Assembly: GCA_027315115.1 (NCBI GenBank)
Contig: DAHUYQ010000062.1
Location: forward strand, 1 to 44,193
Reading direction: 5' to 3'
DNA: 44,193 bases
From: Solirubrobacterales bacterium
GTDB lineage: Bacteria; Actinomycetota; Thermoleophilia; Solirubrobacterales; Solirubrobacteraceae
Below, piece by piece: positions 17,573 to 26,092 of this stretch. Each line of letters opens with the position of its first letter. The first letter of the stretch is position 1. A program made the translations under genes and the position numbers. The notes below the pieces were generated by a model. It was not told the origin of the DNA, searched no databases, and saw only the letters and a program-made list of their open reading frames with translations.

Positions 17573-18733
17573 GTGCGCATCTGCCTCGTCTACGACTGCC
17601 TGTTCCCGCATACCGTCGGCGGCGCCGAGCGTTGGTACCGCAACCTCGCGGAGAGGCTGGCGGAGGACGGCCATGAGGTCACGTATCTGACGCTTCGCCA
17701 GTGGGATCGGGGGGAGCGGCCCGACATCGACAGCCGCGTGAAGGTGGTCATGGCGGGTCCGCGGATGGCGCTCTACACAGGTGGACGCAGGCGCATATTG
17801 CCTCCGCTGGTCTTCGGGCTGGGGGTGCTGGCGCATCTGCTGCGACATCGCCGCCGCTACGACGTGGTGCATACCGCATCGTTCCCCTACTTCTCGCTGC
17901 TGGCGGCAGCGCTCGTGCGGCCGTTCTGCGGGTTCACCCTGACCGTCGACTGGCACGAGATCTGGAGCCGCAACTACTGGCTGGAGTACCTTGGGGCGAT
18001 CGGCGGCCGGATCGGCTACCTCGTGCAGTTGCTGTGCGTGCGCGCGCCCCAGCAAGCGTTCTGCTTTTCGCGGCTGCACGCAAGCCGCCTGCAGGGAGAG
18101 GGCCTGCGCGGCAGCGTCACCGTGCTGGAGGGCGAGTACGCGGGCTCGCTGGATGTGCCTGAGGCGGCGCCCGCGAGCCCGCTGGTGGTCTTCGCGGCCC
18201 GGATGATTCCCGAGAAGCGGGTGCTGCTGGGGCTCGCCGGCTTCGCCGGCGCCGCCAGGCGAGTCCCAGGGCTGAGGGCGGTCTTCTTCGGCGACGGCCC
18301 AGAACGCGATGTGCTGCTGAGCGAGATTGCTGCCCAGGGACTTGGCGATCGGGTCGATGCTCCCGGATTCGTGGCCTCCGAGCGCATCGACAGCGCGCTC
18401 AGGGAAGCGCTCTGCATGCTCTCGCCATCAATGCGGGAGGGCTACGGCATGGTGGTCGTCGAGGCCTGCGCACGCGCGACGCCGAGCATCGTGGTGGCGG
18501 GCGAGGACAACGCCGCCACCGAGCTGGTGGATGACGGCGTCAACGGCTTGGTCGTGGAGCGTGACGACCCGGAGGCGATCGCCGCGGCGATCGTGCGCGT
18601 CCACGAGTCCGGGATCGCGATGCGACGCAGCACGGCCTCCTGGTTTGCCGAGAACCGGACGCGCCTGTCGTTGGAGTCATCGCTGAGAGCAGTGCTCGAC
18701 AGCTATGGCCACGTCCAGCGGCCTCCGTCATGA
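17573..18733 (+). CDS. GT4-family glycosyltransferase
   Basis: 386 residues from GTG 17573, where the Rossmann strand VRICLVYDCLFPHTVGGAERW begins; a TTG at 17540 would add 11 residues and nearly abut the upstream stop. The GGAE acceptor-side loop, the FAARMIPEKRVLLGL hinge strand and SPSMREGYGMVVVEACARATP (E-x7-E nucleotide-sugar motif, about residues 283-303) define a retaining GT-B enzyme of family GT4. It likely acts on a lipid-linked glycan in the cytoplasm; acceptor and donor are not predictable. Follows the DivIVA-like gene by 46 bases. Confidence 0.82.
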   Translation: MRICLVYDCLFPHTVGGAERWYRNLAERLAEDGHEVTYLTLRQWDRGERPDIDSRVKVVMAGPRMALYTGGRRRILPPLVFGLGVLAHLLRHRRRYDVVHTASFPYFSLLAAALVRPFCGFTLTVDWHEIWSRNYWLEYLGAIGGRIGYLVQLLCVRAPQQAFCFSRLHASRLQGEGLRGSVTVLEGEYAGSLDVPEAAPASPLVVFAARMIPEKRVLLGLAGFAGAARRVPGLRAVFFGDGPERDVLLSEIAAQGLGDRVDAPGFVASERIDSALREALCMLSPSMREGYGMVVVEACARATPSIVVAGEDNAATELVDDGVNGLVVERDDPEAIAAAIVRVHESGIAMRRSTASWFAENRTRLSLESSLRAVLDSYGHVQRPPS

Positions 18734-18808
18734 GTCGCTTGGTCAACCGCTAGGCTGGCGGGCGATGAGCTGCCAGACAGCGGCGCCGCGCAAGGACCTG
18801 AGCGCCAG

Positions 18809-19831
18809 ATGAGCGCCCAGCCCGTTCACCTGGGCGTCGTCGGGCTCGGCTACTGGGGCCCCAACCTCGCGCGCAACTTCGACGCGCTGCCGGGCTGCGA
18901 GCTTGCCTGGTGCTGCGACGCGCAGGACGACCGCCGCGAGCGGCTGGCCCAGGTCCACCGCTCTACGCGCTTCACCGACCGCCTGGAGGACCTGCTCGAA
19001 GACCCGGACCTCGACGCGATCGCGCTCGCGACCCCCGTCCCCACGCACGCCGCGCTGGCGCAGCGGGTCCTGGAGGCGGGCAAGCACTGCTTTGTGGAGA
19101 AGCCGCTGGCGCAATCGGCGGCGCAGGCCGAAGCGGTCGTGGAGGCCGCCGAGCGGGCGGAGCGGATCGTGATGGTCGGCCACCTGCTCGAGTACCACCC
19201 GGGCGTGCGGCTGCTGAAGGAGATAGTCGACTCGGGCGAGCTCGGGCAGACGCGCTACATCTACGGCAACCGGCTGAATCTCGGCCAGCTCCGCAGCGAG
19301 GAGAACGCGCTCTGGAGTCTGGGCGCGCACGACGTCTCGGTCGTCCTGGCGCTTGCCGGCGAGGAGCCGACCGAGCTGGTCGCCCACGGCGAGTGCTACA
19401 TGCAGGAGGGCATCGAGGACGTGGTCTTCGCGTTCATGCGCTTCCCCTCGGGGCTGGCCGCGCATCTGCACCTGAGCTGGCTCGACCCCCACAAGGAGCG
19501 CCGCTTCACGGTCGTCGGCGCCAAGCGGATGGCGACCTTCGACGACATGGAGCTGGAGCGCAAGCTCACCGTCTATGACAAGGGCTTCGACGAGAAGGCC
19601 GACAGCTACGGCGAGTACATCACCCGCGCCGGCGAGATCCGCTGCCCGCGGGTGCCCAACGCCGAGCCGCTGCGGCTGGAGTGCGAGCACTTCCTGCAGT
19701 GCATACGGGAGGGCGCCACGCCGCGCTCCGACGGCCGCAGCGGCCTGCGCGTGGTCCGGGTGCTGGAGGGGCTGCAGCGCTCGCTGGACCAGTCGCGACG
19801 GTCGGTGGCGCCGCCCGCGATGCAGGCGTAA
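18809..19831 (+). CDS. Gfo/Idh/MocA-family sugar oxidoreductase
   Basis: 340 residues. The NAD-binding motif VGLGYWGPNLARNF is at 10-24 and the family's EKPLA at 97-101; GHLLEYHPGVRLLK matches the substrate-side helix of nucleotide-sugar 3-dehydrogenases. Such enzymes (WlbA/WbpB-like) oxidise C3 of a UDP-sugar so that a DegT aminotransferase can aminate it; such an aminotransferase gene lies immediately downstream on the opposite strand. No acetyltransferase partner is seen in the window. The stop is followed within two bases by an unusual 15-base tandem repeat. Confidence 0.82.
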   Translation: MSAQPVHLGVVGLGYWGPNLARNFDALPGCELAWCCDAQDDRRERLAQVHRSTRFTDRLEDLLEDPDLDAIALATPVPTHAALAQRVLEAGKHCFVEKPLAQSAAQAEAVVEAAERAERIVMVGHLLEYHPGVRLLKEIVDSGELGQTRYIYGNRLNLGQLRSEENALWSLGAHDVSVVLALAGEEPTELVAHGECYMQEGIEDVVFAFMRFPSGLAAHLHLSWLDPHKERRFTVVGAKRMATFDDMELERKLTVYDKGFDEKADSYGEYITRAGEIRCPRVPNAEPLRLECEHFLQCIREGATPRSDGRSGLRVVRVLEGLQRSLDQSRRSVAPPAMQA

Positions 19832-19832
19832 A

Positions 19833-19889
19833 TACCACACGAAGTACTACTTCGCGAGGTACTACTTTACGAAGTACTACTTCACGAAG
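19833..19889. repeat. 15-base tandem palindromic repeat between convergent genes
   Basis: Units: TACCACACGAAG (12 bases), TACTACTTCGCGAGG, TACTACTTTACGAAG, TACTACTTCACGAAG. Each junction of adjacent units makes the near-perfect palindrome CGAAGTACTACTTCG (7+1+7), complete at the first junction and slightly degraded at others. The array fills nearly all of the 50 bases between the oxidoreductase stop (19831) and the aminotransferase stop (19882-19884), and even enters the latter's last codon. It could be a bidirectional terminator or an array of protein-binding sites. In one frame it reads (YYF[A/T][K/R]) repeats ending at TAG 19890, one base out of frame from the oxidoreductase stop. Confidence 0.75.
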
Positions 19890-20967
19890 TAGCTGCACGC
19901 ACGGTCTGCGTGACCTCCGCCGCCTGCTCCGCGCTGAGCACCGGGCTCATCGGGATCGCCAGGTGCGTGCTGGCGGCCTCTTCGGTGCCCGGCAGTGAGA
20001 GCCCGTGCGCGTAGCGCGCCATCGCCGGCTGCAGGTGGACCGGCCGGCGGTAGTAGGCCTTCTGGCCATGGCCGGCCGCGGCGAGGGCCTTGGCGACCAG
20101 CTCTATCCTCGGGTCGCGGATCACGTAGAGGTGCCAGGCGGGATCGGCGCCCGCGACGGGCCGCGGCAGCGTCACCAGCTCGCCGAGCCCAGCGGCCCGG
20201 TAGTGCTCGCCGGCCGCGCGGCGACCGTCCGCCCAGCCCTCAAGGTGCGGAAGCTGCACCCGCAGCACCGCCGCCTGGATCTCGTCCAGGCGCGAGTTGA
20301 AGCCGATGTGCTCGTAGGTGACCTTGTCGTGGGAGCCGTGGAAGCGCAGCATCCGCGCCATCTCGGCCACGCGATCGTCGTTGGTGGTGATCGCGCCGCC
20401 GTCCCCGAAGCAGCCGAGGTTCTTGGACGGAAAGAAGCTGAAGGTCGCCGCCGCGCCGAGCGCTCCCGGCCGGCCGGCCGGCGAGCGGGAGCCCGCCGCC
20501 TGCGCGGCGTCCTCGAGCACCGGCACGCCGAGCGCCTCGATCTCGGCGATCGGCGCCACGTTGCCGAAGAGATGCACCGCGATCACCGCCTTGGTCGCGG
20601 GCGTGAGCGCCGCGCGGACCGTGTCCGCGGTCACGCAGAACGTGTCCGGGTCCACGTCGCAGAAGACCGGCGTGGCGCCCGTCGGGCCGATCGCCTCCGC
20701 GCTGGCGTAGAACGTGAACGACGGCACCACGACCTCGTCTCCGGGCCCGACCCCGAGCGCCATCAGCGCGATCGTGATCGCGTCGGTGCCGTTGGCGACG
20801 CCGATCGCGTGCCTTGCTCCGCAGTAGGCGGCGAGCTCCGCCTCGAACGCGCCGACGTTGGGCCCGAGGATGAAGCGGGAGTCCTCGACGACCTCCGCGA
20901 TGCGCGCGAGGATCTCCGCGCGCAGTGGGGCGAGCGGGGTGTGGGTGTCGAAGAGGGGGACGGGCAC
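19882..20967 (-). CDS. DegT/DnrJ/EryC1/StrS-family sugar aminotransferase
   Basis: 361 residues from GTG 20967 (VPVPLFDTHTPL), 11 bases after the upstream glycosyltransferase stop; the frame is open far upstream, but only as shadow of that gene. RFILGPNVGAFE, ANGTDAITIAL and VVVPSFTFYASA are family signatures. EDAAQA at 152-157 contacts the cofactor, and SFFPSKNLG at 177-185 supplies the PLP lysine (Lys182). The enzyme transaminates a keto-sugar nucleotide, very likely a 3-keto UDP-sugar produced by the Gfo/Idh/MocA-type enzyme encoded convergently (WlbC/WbpE-like logic). Last gene of a four-gene minus-strand operon. Confidence 0.88.
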   Translation of the reverse strand: MPVPLFDTHTPLAPLRAEILARIAEVVEDSRFILGPNVGAFEAELAAYCGARHAIGVANGTDAITIALMALGVGPGDEVVVPSFTFYASAEAIGPTGATPVFCDVDPDTFCVTADTVRAALTPATKAVIAVHLFGNVAPIAEIEALGVPVLEDAAQAAGSRSPAGRPGALGAAATFSFFPSKNLGCFGDGGAITTNDDRVAEMARMLRFHGSHDKVTYEHIGFNSRLDEIQAAVLRVQLPHLEGWADGRRAAGEHYRAAGLGELVTLPRPVAGADPAWHLYVIRDPRIELVAKALAAAGHGQKAYYRRPVHLQPAMARYAHGLSLPGTEEAASTHLAIPMSPVLSAEQAAEVTQTVRAATS

Positions 20968-20978
20968 GGCGCTACAGG

Positions 20979-22145
20979 CTAACTGGCGCGGCGCGGGTCG
21001 CTCTCGGCGAGGGCACGCATATAGCTCTCCAGCGTGAGTTGCGCGCTGCGCTCCCAGGTGAACCGGGCGGCTCTGGCCAGGCCCGCCTGCCGCAACCGCT
21101 GCGCAAGCTGCGGCTCGCCCAGCAGGCGCTCGATCGCGGTGGCGATCTGCTGCTCTGAGCGCGGATCGAAAAGCAGCGCCGCCTCGCCGGCTACCTCCGG
21201 CAGCGAGGAGGCGTCCGAGCATGCGACGGGCACGCCGCGCGCCATTGCCTCCAGCACGGGCAGACCGAAGCCCTCGTAGAGGGAGGGATAGACGAAGGCG
21301 TCGGCGATCGCCCACAGCCCCTCGAGGGTCGCAGCGTCCGTCCAATCCAGGAAGCGGATATCGGCTTTGAGGTTGAGATCGGCGGTGCGCTGCCGCAGTT
21401 CACCCTCATGCCACGTCGGATAGCCGGGCAGCACAAGCACTGGCCGACGAGGTGGGGGCACCGCAGCCAACGCCTCAATCAGCCGCAACAGATTCTTGTG
21501 CGGACGCTTGGCGGAAAGGCTGAGGACCAGCCGTCGATTGCCCAGATCAAGGCGCGTTCTTAGCTCGTCTGCGGGCATCGGTTGGGCATCTCTGGGTGTG
21601 CCGTAGCCAAGCGGCACCACGTCGATACGCTCCGGGCTGGCGTTCAGCAGCTCGACGAGGTCGCGCTTGGTGCTCTCAGAGTCGGTGATCACTCGGTGTG
21701 AGCGCCGCACGGCCAGAGGCACCAGCACGCGCATGCCCTTCGCCCTGATTCCGTTGTGCGCCTCCGGAACATGCGCATAGATCAGGTCGTGGACGGTGGT
21801 GATGCGGCGGCCTGTGGCCCAGCCAGGCGCCGTGCTGCCGAGGCTGTGCATGAGATCCACGCGCATACGAGAGGCCATGGCTGGCAGTAGCAACTGCTCG
21901 GCGAGCACCCACTGAGGACGGCTGGCCGCGTTGGCCGGCACGGTCACCGCCGGTAGCAGTTCGCCCCAGGGCCCGTCTTTTGCGCTCGCTGCCTCGCGAT
22001 TGATGAACGCCGTGAAGCGCATATGTGCAGGCGCTGCCTCGATCAATGCCGGTATTAGCTGCCTGGCGGCCACCTCCATGCCGCCCGTCTGGCCAGGCAC
22101 CAGGAAGATGAGGTTCAGGCCGATGTGTCGTGCAGCCACGTTCAA
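20979..22145 (-). CDS. GT4-family glycosyltransferase (mannosyl/rhamnosyltransferase-like)
   Basis: 388 residues. Starts [24 protein letters not shown]; the GG loop, SLSAKRPHKNLLRLIEAL and [32 protein letters not shown] (about residues 288-320) are typical of the WbdB/WbpY-like GT4 enzymes that transfer mannose or rhamnose from GDP-sugars. Its start overlaps the stop of the preceding GT4 gene by four bases. Close paralogue of that gene, indicating tandem duplication. Together with the GDP-sugar genes at 27051-29008 it fits a GDP-deoxyhexose polymer, by inference. Confidence 0.85.
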   Translation of the reverse strand: MNVAARHIGLNLIFLVPGQTGGMEVAARQLIPALIEAAPAHMRFTAFINREAASAKDGPWGELLPAVTVPANAASRPQWVLAEQLLLPAMASRMRVDLMHSLGSTAPGWATGRRITTVHDLIYAHVPEAHNGIRAKGMRVLVPLAVRRSHRVITDSESTKRDLVELLNASPERIDVVPLGYGTPRDAQPMPADELRTRLDLGNRRLVLSLSAKRPHKNLLRLIEALAAVPPPRRPVLVLPGYPTWHEGELRQRTADLNLKADIRFLDWTDAATLEGLWAIADAFVYPSLYEGFGLPVLEAMARGVPVACSDASSLPEVAGEAALLFDPRSEQQIATAIERLLGEPQLAQRLRQAGLARAARFTWERSAQLTLESYMRALAESDPRRAS

Positions 22146-23335
22146 GCGTCGGTGTGGCCGTTGCCCGCCGCATCACGGCGGCTCTTGACAGCTCGCATAT
22201 AGCTCTCGAGCGTGAGCTCGGCGGTACGACTCCAGGTGAACTGCTCGCAGCGCGCGCGCCCGCGCTTGACTAGCTCGGCTGCCAGCACGCGGTTGCTGAG
22301 AAGCTCTTGTATGCACGCTGCGATCTGATGCGCATCCTTCGGGTCGAAGAGCAGCGCGGCGTCTCCGGCCACCTCTGGCAGGGAGGAAAGGTTGGAGCAG
22401 GCGACCGGCACGCTGCGTGCCATCGCCTCGAGCACCGGCAGCCCGAATCCCTCCTGGAACGAGGGAAGCACGAAGCAACTGGCCGCTTCGTAAAGCGCCT
22501 CCAGATCGCTGTCGTCCAACCAGCTGGGAAAGACAACGTCGTCGGCAATGCGAAGCTCGAGCGCCAGTGCTCGCAGATGATCCTCGTATGCGCACGGAGA
22601 GCCTGGAAGCACGAGCAGTGGTCGCTCTTCCGGCCACGCCTCCTTGGCGAGCAGCGCGAGCGCCCTGATCAGCCCGTCGAGATTCTTATGCGCTCGCTTG
22701 GCTGCTACGCACAGCACGATTGGGCCGTCTCGCAAGCCGAGGCGGCGGCGCATATCGGCCTGCTCGGAAACTTGCCGGTCGGCGCGCGGTGGCGTCATTC
22801 CCAGGGGGGTGACGTCGAACTTCTCGATCGGGATCTTGAGCATCTTCGCCACGTCCACCGCAGCGGCATCCGATATCGCCACCACCCGCGTGGAGCTGTG
22901 ACCACAAAGGGGGGCGAGCGTGCGCATCACGACACGTGCTCGGCGGTCCATAGCGTCCGGATAGTGCATCCATATGACATCGAGGATAGTCACGATCCGT
23001 GCGATGCCAATGGGAGCCACCGGCGTGACGTTCGCAAGACCGTGCACCAGGTCGAGTCCAGCCCGTCGGGCCTGCACGCCAATGCCAACGAGCTCGAACC
23101 AGAGATGCCAGGGCGATCCCACGCCGGGAACCGGCAGTTGGCGCCACCTGACCTCATCCGCCCACGGCTCTTGGGCCAAGCTCGCAGGCGCAGTGGATCC
23201 GACCCATGCGGTGAGCTCCAACGCAGGTTCGGCATGAAGCAGCGCCGGAATCAACTCGCGGGCGTAGCGGCCAGAGCCGCCCGAGTCCTCGACCAGGTAG
23301 GTGAGGTTCAAGCCTACGCGTAGGGCGGGTTTCAT
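22142..23335 (-). CDS. GT4-family glycosyltransferase, paralogue of the next gene
   Basis: 397 residues from ATG 23335 ([33 protein letters not shown]); this start overlaps the upstream stop by four bases (ATGA), which decides it over the longer frame. [18 protein letters not shown] and [33 protein letters not shown] (about 286-318) mirror the neighbouring GT4 almost motif for motif. It is a retaining GT-B enzyme probably using a GDP-sugar. Acts in the cytoplasm in glycan assembly. Confidence 0.85.
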   Translation of the reverse strand: MKPALRVGLNLTYLVEDSGGSGRYARELIPALLHAEPALELTAWVGSTAPASLAQEPWADEVRWRQLPVPGVGSPWHLWFELVGIGVQARRAGLDLVHGLANVTPVAPIGIARIVTILDVIWMHYPDAMDRRARVVMRTLAPLCGHSSTRVVAISDAAAVDVAKMLKIPIEKFDVTPLGMTPPRADRQVSEQADMRRRLGLRDGPIVLCVAAKRAHKNLDGLIRALALLAKEAWPEERPLLVLPGSPCAYEDHLRALALELRIADDVVFPSWLDDSDLEALYEAASCFVLPSFQEGFGLPVLEAMARSVPVACSNLSSLPEVAGDAALLFDPKDAHQIAACIQELLSNRVLAAELVKRGRARCEQFTWSRTAELTLESYMRAVKSRRDAAGNGHTDA

Positions 23336-24462
23336 TCCACTCGGCCTCGAGCGCTGTTCAGGAGAAGCTCCTCGACGCGATCGGCTGTGTGCTGCCAGTT
23401 CCATCGCCTTTCCGCAGCAAGCCGGCCCGCTCTACCAAGCGTTCCGGCTAGCTCGCTGTCGTCGATCACGCGCCTCAGCGCGCCCGCGAACGTCTGTACC
23501 TCGCGAGAGGTCAGCAAACCGTCGATGCCGTCGCGAACAGTCTCGCGGTAGCCGCCCTCGTTGACTGCGACCACGGGCGTTGCGGTCGCCATCGCCTCCA
23601 GCGGTGAGAGGCCGAAGGGCTCGCCGTGTGCAGCGCAGGCCACGACCCCGGCATTCTGATAGCGGGCGATCACCTCTTCGAACGGGACCGCCCTGAGGAT
23701 CTCCAGACGGACGCCCCGCGACCGAGCATGGGCTTCCAGGGCCGGCCCGTCCTCGCCGCGGTCACCGATGATCGCCACCGATATGGATCGGTCTTGTAGA
23801 GCCGCCGCCGCGTCGATCACGAAGGCGTGGCCCTTCACCGGATCAAGCGCTCCCACTGAAAGGATCTCGCGTCTACGGACCGGGGCGCCCGGACGGAGCC
23901 TGTCGGTATCGACTCCGAGCGCGACGATGTGGGGGTCGATGCCGTAGACCTCACGCAGCCGCTCCGCTGTGAATTGGGAGTGGGTCATGACAACGTCGGC
24001 GGCTGCCAGGTTGCGGCGATCCTGGCGCAGACGTGAGCGCGTGTAGGGGCTCACGCGCATGCGTAGGGTGGGCGTTGCGTCGTAGGCGGCACGCAGAGGC
24101 TCGGGAGCGTAATAGACGCTCGGGGTGCGCAGACACGGCAGAATCTCCGGTGCTTGGACGAGCATGCTCGGCAGCGCGAAGACCACATCGTGGCCGCCGG
24201 CGTCGATCTTCCTTGCGAGCCGCATGCCATTGCTGGGAAGCGCGAGCATCCGTCTGTACTGAGCAAGCACTCCCTCCCCAGCGGGCAGAGGATGCACGGT
24301 GCGAGAGGCGAACAGCGAATCGAGCCCGACCAGATCCTCGCCGTCGCCGGTGCCGAGCGTATAAAGGGACCAGTCGTGGCGAGGCAGGCGCTTGACGACC
24401 TCGGCCAGCACAGTCTGCGCGCCGCCAGCACGCGGTAGATTGTGATATGCGGCGATCCTCAC
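23332..24462 (-). CDS. GT4-family glycosyltransferase
   Basis: 376 residues and first gene of the four-gene minus-strand operon. Begins MRIAAYHNLPRAGGAQTVLAEV, a typical GT-B N-terminal strand and glycine loop; ILSVGALDPVKGHAFVIDA and HGEPFGLSPLEAMATATPVVAVNEGG (about 274-300) carry the nucleotide-sugar binding Glu pair. More distant from the two GT4 genes downstream than they are from each other. The 106 bases upstream (24463-24568) separate it from the divergent flippase gene and must hold both promoters. Confidence 0.84.
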   Translation of the reverse strand: MRIAAYHNLPRAGGAQTVLAEVVKRLPRHDWSLYTLGTGDGEDLVGLDSLFASRTVHPLPAGEGVLAQYRRMLALPSNGMRLARKIDAGGHDVVFALPSMLVQAPEILPCLRTPSVYYAPEPLRAAYDATPTLRMRVSPYTRSRLRQDRRNLAAADVVMTHSQFTAERLREVYGIDPHIVALGVDTDRLRPGAPVRRREILSVGALDPVKGHAFVIDAAAALQDRSISVAIIGDRGEDGPALEAHARSRGVRLEILRAVPFEEVIARYQNAGVVACAAHGEPFGLSPLEAMATATPVVAVNEGGYRETVRDGIDGLLTSREVQTFAGALRRVIDDSELAGTLGRAGRLAAERRWNWQHTADRVEELLLNSARGRVE

Positions 24463-24568
24463 GCGCGGGTTGCGTTGGTCCAGTGCATCAATGGCGGTAA
24501 CCTAGCAGCGGGTCTTGCTGCCCGCGCAGCCACGACTAGACTGCCTTGGGTGACGCTAGAATCCGCAG

Positions 24569-26092
24569 ATGTCGGGTCCGACTGTCGTGATTGAGTTCCG
24601 CGCGGGTGAAGCGACCGAGGCGCTCGAGCGCGCTGCTCCGCCCGATGTCCTCGATACAGATGCCGCAGGCGGCCTTGTGGTTCGCGGCGGAACGCTACGT
24701 CTGATCGGGTACGTGACGGGGTTGGCCGTTTCGGTGGCTGGCATATCTCTGATGACCAGGCATCTAGGCCTAGGGCGTTACGGCATGTACACGACTGTCA
24801 TGTCGCTCGTGACAGTCATAGGCGCCGTGACGGATGCTGGCATGGGAGGGCTTGGAACCCGTGAGTACGCCATCACGCACGGCGAGGAGCGGAACCATCT
24901 GATGCGGGATCTCCTTGGGCTGCGTCTGGCTCTGATGGCCGGCGGCTCGCTGTTCGCGCTGGCGTTCGCGCTGGCTGCGGGCTACAGCTCAGCACTACTA
25001 ATCGGCACCGCGCTTGCGTGCGTCGGCCTGGTTGCCACCGTCACCCAAACAATGTTCGCCGTCCCGCTGGCGACGAGCCTGCAGCTCGGGTGGCTCACCG
25101 GCCTGGAACTGGCGCGCCAGGTGCTCACCACGGTTTTCATCGTGGTGCTCGTCTTGATGGGCGCCTCAGTGCTGCCATTCCTCGCGATTGCTGTGCCGGT
25201 CAACATCCTGCTGACGTTCGTCACTGCGTGGCGGGTCCGTGGGCGGATACCTTTTCGGCCATCACTTCACATACGCGGATGGCTGCGATTGCTGCGCTCG
25301 ACGGTCGCCTTCGCGATGGCCATGGCGGTTGGAACGATCTATGTTTACACCGCGCAGGTGCTCACCTCGCTCGTCGCAAGCGAACGGCAGAACGGGTTGT
25401 TCGCCGTCTCTTTCAGGGTCTTCATAGTCGCCGTAGCTGTCCCTGGAATGCTCGTCGGAGTTGCGTTCCCCCTGTTGGCCCGAGCGGCTCGTGACGATCG
25501 CTCCCGGCTCGCCTACGCTGTCCACCGCCTGTCCGCCGTGTCGATGATCCTCGGCTTGGCTGCGGCACTCGTTCTGGCGTTGGGCGCACCGGCAATCATC
25601 GCGGTCGTCGGTGGCCCCCACTTCGCCGCTGCTGCCACCCCGCTGCGAATCCAAGGGGTCGCACTCGCGATTTCCTTCTCGCTTGCGACGTGGGGCTTCG
25701 CGTTGCTCTCCCTTCACGAGCACCGAGGCCTGATAATCACCAACGCTCTGGCGCTCGCTGTCAGTTGTGCCTTGACGCTCGGACTGGCATCTACCTATGG
25801 CGCGCCTGGAGCCGCGATCGCGACGCTCGGTGGAGAGTTGACTTTGGCATGTGGATACCTCTACTTTCTGGTCGCACGGGCGCCGGACCTGCGTCCAGAA
25901 GGTCGTGTGGTCGCCAAGACATTGCTCGCCGGTGGTCTCGCCGGCTTGTTCGGCTGGCTCACCGGGCTGTCGCCGGCGATTGCTGCCATTGGGGCTCTGC
26001 TCATCTACGGCCTGGCGCTGATCGCATTGCGAGCGGTTCCCTCGGAGATCTGGGCGTTGCTACGCCCGCGCAGAGACGAAGTCGCGCCCTAG
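24569..26092 (+). CDS. Wzx-like polysaccharide flippase
   Basis: 507 residues. After a hydrophilic N-terminus of about 45 residues, about 12-14 hydrophobic segments follow in the MATE/MVF-like arrangement of lipopolysaccharide and wall-polymer flippases. LTRHLGLGRYGMYTTVMSLVTVIGAVTDAGMGGLGTRE is the usual first-helix pair with the DxG(L/M)xxxxxRE loop. It would translocate undecaprenyl-linked repeat units. Its presence with an ABC exporter suggests two polymers or two stages in this locus. Its TAG overlaps the convergent GT2 stop in the four bases CTAG at 26089-26092. Confidence 0.84.
   Translation: MSGPTVVIEFRAGEATEALERAAPPDVLDTDAAGGLVVRGGTLRLIGYVTGLAVSVAGISLMTRHLGLGRYGMYTTVMSLVTVIGAVTDAGMGGLGTREYAITHGEERNHLMRDLLGLRLALMAGGSLFALAFALAAGYSSALLIGTALACVGLVATVTQTMFAVPLATSLQLGWLTGLELARQVLTTVFIVVLVLMGASVLPFLAIAVPVNILLTFVTAWRVRGRIPFRPSLHIRGWLRLLRSTVAFAMAMAVGTIYVYTAQVLTSLVASERQNGLFAVSFRVFIVAVAVPGMLVGVAFPLLARAARDDRSRLAYAVHRLSAVSMILGLAAALVLALGAPAIIAVVGGPHFAAAATPLRIQGVALAISFSLATWGFALLSLHEHRGLIITNALALAVSCALTLGLASTYGAPGAAIATLGGELTLACGYLYFLVARAPDLRPEGRVVAKTLLAGGLAGLFGWLTGLSPAIAAIGALLIYGLALIALRAVPSEIWALLRPRRDEVAP

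Noticed and set aside
15837..17690. 617-codon plus-strand frame across GT2 and DivIVA-like genes
   Set aside because: Runs antisense to one real gene and out of frame with another; low-complexity Ala/Arg/Gly translation.
19833..19889. CRISPR-like array
   Set aside because: Units are 15 bases in direct contact without spacers; not a CRISPR.
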